Shown: piece by piece, positions 15,087 through 22,760 of the stretch
How positions within the stretch are numbered: the stretch's first letter is position 1
How the letters are laid out: the number at the start of each line of letters is the position of its first letter
Assembly: GCA_910579495.1 (NCBI GenBank)
Contig: CAJTVD010000020.1
Location: 23,112-52,406 of the forward strand
Direction: 5' to 3'
Origin: an uncultured Lachnospiraceae bacterium
Lineage (GTDB): Bacteria; Bacillota; Clostridia; Lachnospirales; Lachnospiraceae
Length of the DNA stretch: 29,295 nt
The notes under the pieces: model-generated
Databases searched by the model: none
Seen by the model: the letters and a program-made list of their open reading frames with translations, nothing else
What the model was told of the DNA's origin: nothing
Made by a program: the position numbers and the translations under genes

Positions 15087-16145
15087 ATGGAGAATCAGTT
15101 AACGTTTCCGGCAATGCTGGAACAGGCAGCGGGCAGCCCCATACTTTTTCTGTCAGTGATTCTGACGCTGGGGGTGATTTTTGTAAACGGCTGGACAGAC
15201 GCACCCAATGCTATCGCATCCTGTGTCTCAACCAGGAGCATTGAGGTAAAGAAAGCGGTGATCATGGCGGCGGCCTTCAATTTTATCGGTGTGCTGGTGA
15301 TGACATCTGTGAACGCCAGTGTAGCCTTTACCATTAAAAATATGGTGAACTTTGGGGGCAATGGCAGGGAAGCCCTGGTCGCCCTGTGCGCCGCTATGGC
15401 GGCCATCGTGATCTGGGCTGTTGGTGCCTGGTATTTTGGGATCCCCACAAGCGAGAGCCATGCGCTGATTGCCGGGCTCAGCGGGGCGGCCATAGCGGTA
15501 AACGGCGGCGTGGCGGGGATCAATGCCGGGGAATGGGTCAAAGTGATCTACGGCCTGGTCTTGTCAACCGTTTTTGGGTTTGCCATGGGTTTTCTTACCT
15601 GCCGCACGGTAACAGCCCTCTTCTTAAATGCCAGCCGCCGGAGGGCAAATGCCTTTTTTGAGAAAGCCCAGGTGTTTGGGGGTGCAGCAATGGCATTTAT
15701 GCATGGTGCCCAGGATGGGCAAAAGTTTATCGGCGTCCTTTTGCTGGCCTTTTTCCTGTCCAGGGGAATGGAACAGGAAAAAGGCGTAGTAGTGCCTCCA
15801 TGGATGATGCTCCTGTGTTCCCTGGTCATGGGGCTGGGAACAGCAGTGGGGGGCAAAAAGATCATCAAATCGGTAGGGATGGATATGGTAAGGCTGGAAA
15901 AATACCAGGGCTTTTCCTCAGATCTGGCGGCGGCAGTATGCCTGATGATCTCAACACTATCAGGCATACCAGTGAGCACGACCCATATGAAGACAGCAGC
16001 GATCATGGGGGCAGGGGCGGAAAGGCGTCTGTCTGCGGTGAGGCTGAATGTGGTAAAGGACATGCTGCTTACCTGGGTATGCACCTTCCCTGGGTGCGGC
16101 CTGATTGGATTCTGTATGGCAAAGTTGTTTTTGTTTCTTTTATAA
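15087..16145 (+). CDS. pit: PiT-family inorganic phosphate transporter
   Basis: This is a 352-residue membrane transporter of about ten helices that carries phosphate, often as a neutral metal-phosphate complex, with H+ or Na+. The duplicated family signature is visible: NGWTDAPNAIASCVSTRSI near the N-terminus and HGAQDGQKFIGVLLLAF in the second half, with GIPVSTTH near the end. The start at 15087 has AGAGGA upstream; an in-frame ATG 93 bp earlier lies inside the intercistronic hairpin region and adds a non-conserved tail. A DUF47 gene follows, the usual PiT partner. Its place behind a Mn2+ riboswitch suggests a link between phosphate and metal handling. Confidence 0.93.
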   Translation: MENQLTFPAMLEQAAGSPILFLSVILTLGVIFVNGWTDAPNAIASCVSTRSIEVKKAVIMAAAFNFIGVLVMTSVNASVAFTIKNMVNFGGNGREALVALCAAMAAIVIWAVGAWYFGIPTSESHALIAGLSGAAIAVNGGVAGINAGEWVKVIYGLVLSTVFGFAMGFLTCRTVTALFLNASRRRANAFFEKAQVFGGAAMAFMHGAQDGQKFIGVLLLAFFLSRGMEQEKGVVVPPWMMLLCSLVMGLGTAVGGKKIIKSVGMDMVRLEKYQGFSSDLAAAVCLMISTLSGIPVSTTHMKTAAIMGAGAERRLSAVRLNVVKDMLLTWVCTFPGCGLIGFCMAKLFLFLL

Positions 16146-16160
16146 CAAGGAGATGTGGCA

Positions 16161-16787
16161 ATGAAGAAGAAAAAGAAGAAAGAGGAATTTTACTTTCACA
16201 ATCTGTATAAGTGTTCAGAGCTTGCAGAAGAAGCAGCGGGGATGCTGCTTTCCGTTTTCCGCACATTTGAGCCAGGGAAACTAACGGAAAATATGGAAAG
16301 GATGCACGAAATAGAGCACAGGGCAGATATGAAAAGGCATAAGCTGATGAAAACAGCCAGCGAGGCTTTTATCACCCCGATAGAAAGGGAAGACCTGGTG
16401 GCTCTGAGTGACCTGATCGACGATCTTACCGATGCCGTGGAGGACATATTAAGGCAGGTAGCCATTGGGGATATCAATGCCTTGAGGGCTGATATGCTGC
16501 CCTGGGCAGAAATACTTGCCCAAGGCATTGGGTTGGTGAAAGCCCTGATGGAGGAGTTTTCAGGATTTAAACATTCGAAGAAGATCCAAAAGCTGGTGGT
16601 AGAGATCAATGACATAGAAGAAAAGGGAGACCAGCTTTATATGGACAGCATGAAAGCCCTGTACCGGGAGACGGATGTGAAAACAGTCGTGATATGGAAA
16701 GACATTTATCAATGTATTGAAAACTGTATGGATACTTGTGAACATGTGGCGGAGACAGTCCAAACGGTGGTCATGAAAAATCTATAA
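16161..16787 (+). CDS. DUF47 / PhoU-like PiT accessory protein
   Basis: This is a 208-residue all-helical cytoplasmic protein of the DUF47 family (PhoU-like), which is almost always encoded next to PiT transporters and is thought to modulate them. A lysine-rich start is followed by PhoU-like repeats. Acidic metal-binding-type segments include MHEIEHRADMKRH and LSDLIDDLTDAVEDI, then NDIEEKGDQLY. The ATG at 16161 is preferred because AAGGAG lies 8 nt upstream; a GTG six bases earlier would be too close. It ends the recognisable part of the riboswitch operon. Confidence 0.93.
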   Translation: MKKKKKKEEFYFHNLYKCSELAEEAAGMLLSVFRTFEPGKLTENMERMHEIEHRADMKRHKLMKTASEAFITPIEREDLVALSDLIDDLTDAVEDILRQVAIGDINALRADMLPWAEILAQGIGLVKALMEEFSGFKHSKKIQKLVVEINDIEEKGDQLYMDSMKALYRETDVKTVVIWKDIYQCIENCMDTCEHVAETVQTVVMKNL

Positions 16788-16839
16788 GGCAGCCTGCTAT
16801 AGGGGCGAAGGAAAAGAAAGTTCAGGGAGGATAAATGGA

Positions 16840-17172
16840 ATGGGATTAAAAATCAATGGGATTGGCAGTATCTTTGCCCCTTTTTTCAAAGGAGAGGGAA
16901 GGGAGATACAGGAGGACATCAGCGTCCAGGAAGCGGCAGGAGGGAGGGACAGTTATGTTTCCTCTGCCGTGGGGGAGGAGCAGATGTATACTTCCGGAAA
17001 CTATGACCAACAGGGAGAAATGGATGACGATTTTTCGGTTAAGCTGCCGGAGGAGGATGAGAATATCTGGCAGGCGGCGCAGTATAGTGAGGAATACGCG
17101 GTGAAGGCCATGAAGACCACGGCCGGCACCCAGCCATCCGGCGGCGGGATGGCCAGGGAGCCGGGCAAATAG
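16840..17172 (+). CDS. Hypothetical small acidic protein, 110 aa
   Basis: I do not recognise this protein. It begins MGLKINGIGSIFAPFF, has a long polar and acidic middle (for example DDDFSVKLPEEDENIW) and ends in a Gly/Lys-rich disordered tail. There is no signal peptide or membrane helix. The coding call rests on a good ribosome site (AGGGAGG, 9 nt before the ATG) and its location between a confident operon and other small genes. It starts only 52 bp after the DUF47 gene, so it may be the last gene of the riboswitch transcript. A role in that pathway is not supported by any motif. Confidence 0.6.
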   Translation: MGLKINGIGSIFAPFFKGEGREIQEDISVQEAAGGRDSYVSSAVGEEQMYTSGNYDQQGEMDDDFSVKLPEEDENIWQAAQYSEEYAVKAMKTTAGTQPSGGGMAREPGK

Positions 17173-17307
17173 AATTCCGGCTTTTGCAGAGAATCTGGGG
17201 CAGGCCTTTAAGGCCCCTTTGAAATTAGAAAAGAGATTTACGCTATCCTTTATCAAATATTCAGGAAAACATACCGATATTATAAGCAGATACATGGAGG
17301 TATTGTC

Positions 17308-17406
17308 TTGAAGCACCGGATAAGAGTGATAAGAAAACCTAAAGGGGCAAACGATGCTTCCTGGGATTTCCTGGGGCTCACTCTGGCCGTGGCAATAGGG
17401 GGATAG
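17308..17406 (+). CDS. Small ORF encoding a 32-residue peptide
   Basis: A TTG start at 17308 is preceded by GGAGG with a 7-nt spacing. The frame runs 32 residues to TAG at 17404, and the next gene starts 2 nt later, an arrangement typical of translational coupling. The peptide is strongly basic at the N-terminus (KHRIRVIRKPKG) and ends in a hydrophobic stretch (FLGLTLAVAIGG), so it could be a membrane-associated peptide. It may instead be only a leader ORF that helps translate the following gene. No homologue is recognised. Confidence 0.4.
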   Translation: MKHRIRVIRKPKGANDASWDFLGLTLAVAIGG

Positions 17407-17408
17407 AT

Positions 17409-18002
17409 ATGAAAATTGGTGAAGCGCAGCAAATTTACAGGTCGCAGGTAAAAGCATACCAGGAACAGAAAAGGGAGGTGTCAAAGCAGCTGGAGAATCT
17501 CCGGGCCAGGATGGGCCACGCCCCCGGGGGGCAGCAGCAGTATGCATCAGAAGCCGCCACGTTGGAGCTGACGCTGGATGCTTTGGATGAAAAGCAGTCG
17601 GAATACCAGGATTACTTAGATCAGTTAGCGGATAAGTACTGTGCCTACTGGAACGCCACAGTTACGGAACAGCAGGGAGACGCAGCAAAGGAATATGGGG
17701 AAGAAATGGGGAAGATCCTGGCGGTGGCCCAGCGGATCATGAGGGGCGCGGTCGTGCCTGCGGCGGACGAACGGAAGCTGATGGAATTCGATGATGAGCT
17801 TTACCAGACGGCCAAGAACATCGGGGCTATGGTCCGGCGGCAGAAGAAGGAAAAGTATGATTCTCTCTGGGGAGACGGGGAGAAGAAGGAATATGACGAT
17901 CCCCAGGAGGTGGCGGAGAATGCGGAAGCTGTGCCCGGTGCACCGGAAATCGTCCCAGTGGAGGATACCATGGCAGCGGTGGGCGGTGGCGGGCCCATGT
18001 AA
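17409..18002 (+). CDS. Hypothetical coiled-coil protein, 197 aa
   Basis: I do not recognise a named family. The first 75 residues are heptad-like and rich in Gln, Glu and Lys (AYQEQKREVSKQLENLRARM), suggesting a coiled coil. The middle is helical (YGEEMGKILAVAQRIM), and the C-terminal 40 residues are disordered and acidic, ending GGGGPM. It has no signal peptide or membrane helix. GGGGGA precedes the ATG by 5 nt. It follows a 32-residue ORF after 2 nt. The protein resembles structural or secretion-accessory proteins in composition only; no function is assigned. Confidence 0.7.
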   Translation: MKIGEAQQIYRSQVKAYQEQKREVSKQLENLRARMGHAPGGQQQYASEAATLELTLDALDEKQSEYQDYLDQLADKYCAYWNATVTEQQGDAAKEYGEEMGKILAVAQRIMRGAVVPAADERKLMEFDDELYQTAKNIGAMVRRQKKEKYDSLWGDGEKKEYDDPQEVAENAEAVPGAPEIVPVEDTMAAVGGGGPM

Positions 18003-18005
18003 GGA

Positions 18006-18165
18006 GCCAGGGGCGGCATCGCCCCTCCCTGGCAGGACGGACGCCTTTTGGTGGGCATCAGAAGAAAATTTTTAAAAAGCGCGTTTGGAAAACGCTGGGG
18101 CAGGGGATGTGGGATCCCGGCAGGCGGTATGTTTGTTTTCCGGGGGCGCTTTTTCCATGGAAAAA
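18006..18165 (+). other. Structured intergenic region after the coiled-coil gene
   Basis: GGGGCG-gcat-CGCCCC with an outer GCCA/TGGC lies just after the stop codon (18006-18033). AAAAAGCGC (18074-18082) is then exactly complementary to GCGCTTTTT (18146-18154), enclosing GCGTTT-gga-AAACGC and GGGATCCC. The 3' arm runs into the palindrome TTTTTCCATGGAAAAA (18150-18165). A large intrinsic terminator or an attenuator-like RNA is possible; I recognise no RNA family. Confidence 0.4.
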
Positions 18166-18232
18166 TCAGGAGGTTTTAGAGAATAAAATACAAAAAATAC
18201 AATATTTTTCTTCATATATTCAGTGTCGTTTA

Positions 18233-18260
18233 TTGACAAATGTTATAATGTAGGTATAAT
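18233..18260 (+). promoter_or_regulatory. Near-consensus sigma-70 promoter with long leader
   Basis: TTGACA (18233-18238), 16 bp, TATAAT (18255-18260): both boxes are perfect. The next credible start codon is at 18416, giving a leader of about 150 nt. That leader contains the hairpins GGGC/GCCC and GGGCA/TGCCC around 18363-18394. Confidence 0.75.
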
Positions 18261-18415
18261 ATTAGAGATACCTTTTGTGTGCATGGGGCGAACAGATGTA
18301 TTTGCTGATAAGATTTTCCTATGGCAGCCAGGTTTTATGCCTGCAAAAAAAGCAGCGCATCTTGGGCCATTGGCAGCCCAGGGCAGGATGCCCAAACTGC
18401 GAAAGGGGACAATAC

Positions 18416-18979
18416 ATGTTAAAAAACAAATATAAGGATGACTATTCACGTTTTGAGCGTCTCAACGGCAAGGGCAGGGTGGTGGAGGATATCTGCTACA
18501 CCGGGGATTACTATCTGCTGCCATTTGAAAAACAGCAGAAAAGGAAGACAAATCTGGCAAACCTTGGTTTTACAGGGCTGCTGTGGGCAGTCCAGATTGG
18601 GGCGGGGATGGTGAACCAGGATTCCTCCAGGACCTTCTGGATCGTGTACCCATATCTGTTTTTGTACCTGCCCCTTGCCTACCTGTTTCTGGGGGCGGCC
18701 ACTTATCTGGAGGTTTCCCTGCGGATGCAGAGGGTACAGTATGAGACAGGGGTTACCAGGATCCGGCGTTCCTTAAAGGGGGCCATGGCGCTCTCAGGAG
18801 TCTGCCTGGTGCTTGGGCTGGTATACCTGGCCTTGCATTTTGGGGAGATACAAGTTGGCAGGGAACTGATCTATCTGCTGTGCCATTGCCTGTTTTTGGC
18901 AGTTGCTTTTTTGTACGCCAGGTATTATAACAGGACTTACAGCGGCATTGCCGTGGAGAAGGGGAAGCCTGTGGAATAG
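18416..18979 (+). CDS. Hypothetical four-helix membrane protein
   Basis: This is a 187-residue protein with no family I recognise. A polar N-terminus of about 45 residues (DDYSRFERLNGKGRVVEDI) is followed by four hydrophobic helices at about residues 47-65, 75-100, 122-142 and 148-170, then a short basic tail. The ATG at 18416 was chosen because AGGGG lies just upstream and all upstream in-frame codons give a non-conserved-looking extension through a structured leader. It has its own near-perfect promoter and precedes the peptide-transporter genes by 139 bp. Whether it belongs functionally to the transporter is unknown. Confidence 0.7.
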   Translation: MLKNKYKDDYSRFERLNGKGRVVEDICYTGDYYLLPFEKQQKRKTNLANLGFTGLLWAVQIGAGMVNQDSSRTFWIVYPYLFLYLPLAYLFLGAATYLEVSLRMQRVQYETGVTRIRRSLKGAMALSGVCLVLGLVYLALHFGEIQVGRELIYLLCHCLFLAVAFLYARYYNRTYSGIAVEKGKPVE

Positions 18980-19118
18980 CCGGGCAAAAGGCCAGCCCTG
19001 GCTGCGGGGAAAGTTTTTTGCCTGAGCGGGCAGGCTGGTGGGATCACATATCGGTTTTTTCCTCTGTATTTTCCAGCAGAGGTGGAACATAAATCAAAAA
19101 AAGGAGAGGATACTTATT

Positions 19119-21521
19119 ATGAAACTGAAAACGAGAAGCAGGATCCTTGCGGCTTTATTAGCAGGGGTCATGGTGGCTGGCTCGCTGGCAGGGTGCGGTT
19201 CCAAGGATACAGGCACGGACACCAAAGAGCCTTCAGCGGAAGCTACACTGGCACCAGAGGAGGATGCGGCAAAGGAACCGGCTGCGGACGCAGACGGCGA
19301 GAAGCCTGCCGGGGCAAATGAGGATACCCCCCTGGTCATTGCCAATGACGATGTAAGCGAAAAATTCAGCCCTTTCTTCGGCGAGACCGTGCCGGATGAG
19401 AATGTATGGCTGATCACCACGGTCTCCCTGCTGGATGTTGACCGCAAGGGCGAGATCGTTTACAAAGGGATCGAAGGCGAGACAAGAGAATACAACGGCA
19501 CAGACTATACTTATACAGGGATCGCTGACTGTGAGGTGACAGAGAACAGCGACGGTACAGTGTATTATGACTTTACCATCCGGGATGATGTGAAGTTCTC
19601 TGACGGCGAACCGCTTACTATTGATGATGTTATTTTTTCCTACTATGCATTTTTAGACCCTTCTTATGACGGCGTAAGTTCTATGTATGCCCTTCCCATC
19701 CAGGGGCTGGAAGAGTACAGGAGCGGTTCTTCTGTGCTGTACGACCTGATGCTTCAGAAAGGGGCAGACAATACAGACTTTTCTTTATACACAGAAGAAG
19801 ACCAGAAGAAGTTCTTTGAGACAGATTTCCCGGCTGCAGGGGAAGCATTTGCCAAGAGCATCTGCGATTACTGTACCGCAGCGGGATATGTGGAAGAAGG
19901 CCTGGACGAAGTATCCAACGGTATGGTGAACTGGGGTTTTGCGGCGTTGAACGACGATGGTTCCATTACCGGTGCCGGCACAGGCACTACCTGGACATTA
20001 CAGGACGGCGATGCGCCTACCCTGGCTGACTACTTTAATGAAATGGCAGTGAGTTATGATTACGACTACCAGACACTGTCCGACACGGAAGCTGCGGATT
20101 CCGCACTGTTTTCTTTCCTGGACGATAGCTATAAGGTAACAGTTGAAACAGGGGATTCCGTTGACCATATCAGCGGTATCCAGAAAACCGGGGACAATTC
20201 CGTGCGTATAATCTTAACAGAAGTGAGTGCCCCTGCTATTTACGATCTGTCTGTTTATGTGTCCCCTCTTCATTACTATGGGGATCCTGCACAGTACGAT
20301 TATGACAACAACAAGTTTGGTTTCCCCAAAGGCGACCTTTCTTCCATCAGGGAGAAGACCACTGCGCCTATGGGTGCAGGGCCTTACAAGTTTGTAAGCT
20401 ATGAAAACAAGATCGTATATATGGAAGCAAACGAAAATTATTACAAAGGAACACCTGCTACCAAGTATCTCCAGTGGAAGACCACATCCGAGCCGGATAA
20501 GCTTCCCGGTGTCCTTCAGGGGACAGTAGACGTTGCACAGCCTTCCATCTCCAAGGAAGCAGTAGCCCAGATGAAGGGTGAGAACAGCAACGGCGAGCTG
20601 GACGGGGACAAAGTAGCGGTTGACCTTGTGGACTACAGAGGATATGGCTACATTGGAATGAACTCCCAGCTTATGAAGGTGGGGGACGACCCGGCCAGTG
20701 ATGCTTCCAAGAATTTCAGGAAAGCCATTGCAACCATAATGGCTGTTTACCGTGATGTGGTAATTGATTCCTATTATGGAGAGGCGGCTTCTGTTATCAA
20801 TTACCCGATCTCCAACACCAACTGGGCAGCTCCCCAGAAGTCAGACGCTGACTATAAAGTAGCTTTCTCCATAGATGTGGACGGCAATGATATTTACACT
20901 GACGGCATGAGTGAGGATGAGAAATATGCGGCGGCCCTTGAAGCAGCCCTTGGGTTCTTTGAAGCGGCAGGATATACAGTAGCAGACGGAAAGATCACAG
21001 CAGCTCCTGCAGGGGGCAGGCTGGACTGCACACTGACCATTCCTGCAGAAGGAAGCGGCGACCATCCTTCCTTTGGTATTGTTACCGCAGCAGCAGAAGC
21101 CCTTAAGACCATCGGTTTTGATATGGCTATCAACGATCTGTCCGATTCTTCCCAGTTGTGGGACGGCATCAACGGCGGCACCATTGATATGTGGTGTGCG
21201 GCATGGTCCACGGTTCCCGACCCGGATATGTTCCAGATTTACCACAGCGAGGGCGGAAGTGCGAAGAACTACAGGATCTACCAGGATGAGCTGGATCAGC
21301 TTGTAATGGAAGGGCGTACCAATACAGACCAGGCATACCGCAAGGCTGTATATAAGGAAGCCCTTGACTATGTGGTAGATTACGCAGTTGAGATCCCTGT
21401 TTACCAGAGACAGGAATGTACAGTATACAGCGCTGAGCGTATCGATCTGGACAGTACGGTAAAGGATCCTACTTCTTTCTGGACTTATCGTAGTGAAATT
21501 GAAAATATCGCTATGAAATAA
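19119..21521 (+). CDS. Peptide ABC transporter substrate-binding lipoprotein (SBP family 5)
   Basis: This 800-residue lipoprotein binds peptides outside the membrane and delivers them to the permeases encoded downstream. A lipoprotein signal ends in the lipobox LAGC with C26 as the lipidated residue, then an Ala/Glu/Pro-rich linker to about residue 70. Family 5 features are FTIRDDVKFSDGEPLTIDDV, APMGAGPYKFVSYE with a hinge-side block, and a C-terminal block around DMWCAAWSTVPDPDMF. The protein is 200-250 residues longer than usual. Most of the excess is at about residues 195-345, rich in acidic and aromatic residues. AAGGAGAGG precedes the ATG; the in-frame upstream start has no signal-peptide logic. 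The substrate is unknown. Confidence 0.93.
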   Translation: MKLKTRSRILAALLAGVMVAGSLAGCGSKDTGTDTKEPSAEATLAPEEDAAKEPAADADGEKPAGANEDTPLVIANDDVSEKFSPFFGETVPDENVWLITTVSLLDVDRKGEIVYKGIEGETREYNGTDYTYTGIADCEVTENSDGTVYYDFTIRDDVKFSDGEPLTIDDVIFSYYAFLDPSYDGVSSMYALPIQGLEEYRSGSSVLYDLMLQKGADNTDFSLYTEEDQKKFFETDFPAAGEAFAKSICDYCTAAGYVEEGLDEVSNGMVNWGFAALNDDGSITGAGTGTTWTLQDGDAPTLADYFNEMAVSYDYDYQTLSDTEAADSALFSFLDDSYKVTVETGDSVDHISGIQKTGDNSVRIILTEVSAPAIYDLSVYVSPLHYYGDPAQYDYDNNKFGFPKGDLSSIREKTTAPMGAGPYKFVSYENKIVYMEANENYYKGTPATKYLQWKTTSEPDKLPGVLQGTVDVAQPSISKEAVAQMKGENSNGELDGDKVAVDLVDYRGYGYIGMNSQLMKVGDDPASDASKNFRKAIATIMAVYRDVVIDSYYGEAASVINYPISNTNWAAPQKSDADYKVAFSIDVDGNDIYTDGMSEDEKYAAALEAALGFFEAAGYTVADGKITAAPAGGRLDCTLTIPAEGSGDHPSFGIVTAAAEALKTIGFDMAINDLSDSSQLWDGINGGTIDMWCAAWSTVPDPDMFQIYHSEGGSAKNYRIYQDELDQLVMEGRTNTDQAYRKAVYKEALDYVVDYAVEIPVYQRQECTVYSAERIDLDSTVKDPTSFWTYRSEIENIAMK

Positions 21522-21551
21522 ACGTGCGGATATTTTTGATACTGATATGGG

Positions 21552-21579
21552 TAAGAGGGGATAGTGTTATCCCCTCTTA
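21552..21579 (+). terminator. Strong hairpin after the binding-protein gene
   Basis: TAAGAGGGGATA (21552-21563), a GTGT tetraloop and TATCCCCTCTTA (21568-21579) form a perfect 12-bp stem. No T-run follows, so it more likely protects the 3' end of an abundant binding-protein mRNA, or causes partial termination, than stops all transcription. Confidence 0.6.
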
Positions 21580-21609
21580 TCGTTATAAGGAGTATTCTGC
21601 TCTGTGCAG

Positions 21610-21653
21610 AGGCATTTCGCGAAAGGGATGGAAGGGCCTTTGGCGAAATGCCT
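21610..21653 (+). repeat. Second intercistronic hairpin
   Basis: AGGCATTTCGC (21610-21620) pairs perfectly with GCGAAATGCCT (21643-21653). After one mismatch, AAAGG/CCTTT extends the stem to 16 pairs. It lies 107 bp before the first permease gene. Confidence 0.6.
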
Positions 21654-21759
21654 TTGGCAGGCGCAGTAAACGGCAGGAGGGAAATCCCTGCGGTCTACCA
21701 TACTGTAACCTATGGTTAGGATTTTGGCTGTCCCCAAAGGGGCAGGCCTGGAGGTTAGG

Positions 21760-22746
21760 ATGAAAAAATTTTTGATAAGAAGAGTTTTAATTTCCATAGT
21801 CCTTTTGTTTTTTGTTTCTATGATCATTTATGGTATCATGCGGTGTATGCCTGCTTCCTTCGTGGAAACAAAGGCTATGGAATTGTCCCAGAAACCGGGG
21901 GCAAAAAGTTATGAAGAGTGGCTTGACCAGTTAAACGCTTCCTACGGCTTAAACGACGGCATTATCCAGGGGTATTTTACCTGGGCGTCCAAGGCGGTCA
22001 GGGGGCAGTTTGGGGATTCCTGGAATTACAATCAGCCGGTGCTGCAGAAGTTTTCCAATGTGATCTGGTATTCTTTCGCCCTGGGGCTGTCGGCCTTTAT
22101 ACTGGAAATCATTATCGCTATCCCTGCCGGGGTGGCGGCGGCAAGGAAACAGTATTCCATGACAGATTATTCCATCACGGTAATTGCGCTGATTGGTATT
22201 TCCCTTCCCAGCTTTTTCTTTGCTACGATCTTAAAGTGGGTATTTGCGGTAAAGCTCAACTGGCTTGACCTGTACGGGATCGTGGGGCGTATGCACCAGC
22301 AGCTAAGCCCTATGGGGCAGTTTTTGGATATGGCCAAGCATATGATCATGCCTGTGACTACCCTGACCATCGTAAGTATCGGCTCCCTGATGCGCTATAC
22401 CCGGACCAACATGCTGGAGGTATTAAATGCTGATTATATCCGTACCGCCCGGGCCAAAGGGCTTCCGGAGAAAAAGGTCATCAACCGCCATGCTTTCCGT
22501 AATATCCTTATTCCTATCATCACTTTGCTGGGAGGCGCCCTGCCGGGCCTGTTCGGAGGGGCGCTGATCACGGAGACCCTGTTCCAGATCCCGGGGATCG
22601 GCTACACCTCTTATCAATGCATCGTAGTGGGGGATATTCCTTTTGTCATGTTTTATATGCTGTTCAGCGCGGTCCTGATCCTCACAGGGAATCTGATTGC
22701 GGATATTCTGTACGCAGTGGTTGACCCGAGGGTCAGGGTAAATTAG
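21760..22746 (+). CDS. Peptide ABC transporter permease, OppB/DppB-type
   Basis: This is a 328-residue inner permease with six membrane helices: one at about residues 9-30, then the five-helix BPD_transp_1 core. The EAA loop that contacts the ATPase is visible as DYIRTARAKGLPEKKVINRH, followed by ITETLFQIPGIG and a final DPRVRVN, typical of OppB/DppB. The start at 21760 has GGAGG 5 nt upstream; an in-frame ATG 48 bp earlier has no ribosome site. It is the first gene after two strong hairpins and is followed after 14 bp by the second permease. Confidence 0.95.
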   Translation: MKKFLIRRVLISIVLLFFVSMIIYGIMRCMPASFVETKAMELSQKPGAKSYEEWLDQLNASYGLNDGIIQGYFTWASKAVRGQFGDSWNYNQPVLQKFSNVIWYSFALGLSAFILEIIIAIPAGVAAARKQYSMTDYSITVIALIGISLPSFFFATILKWVFAVKLNWLDLYGIVGRMHQQLSPMGQFLDMAKHMIMPVTTLTIVSIGSLMRYTRTNMLEVLNADYIRTARAKGLPEKKVINRHAFRNILIPIITLLGGALPGLFGGALITETLFQIPGIGYTSYQCIVVGDIPFVMFYMLFSAVLILTGNLIADILYAVVDPRVRVN

Positions 22747-22760
22747 AAAGGAGAGGGAAT

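Noticed and set aside
17308..17406. Double-glycine bacteriocin or pheromone precursor
   Set aside because: The GG is at the very end with no cargo after it, and no peptidase-type exporter is nearby.
18261..18415. Known riboswitch (c-di-GMP, THF) or signal recognition particle RNA
   Set aside because: The conserved core motifs of these RNAs as I know them are absent.
18223..18435. A 70-codon ORF overlapping the promoter at 18233
   Set aside because: Its start lies upstream of the strong promoter's transcript start, it has no ribosome site, and it overlaps the better-supported membrane-protein gene.
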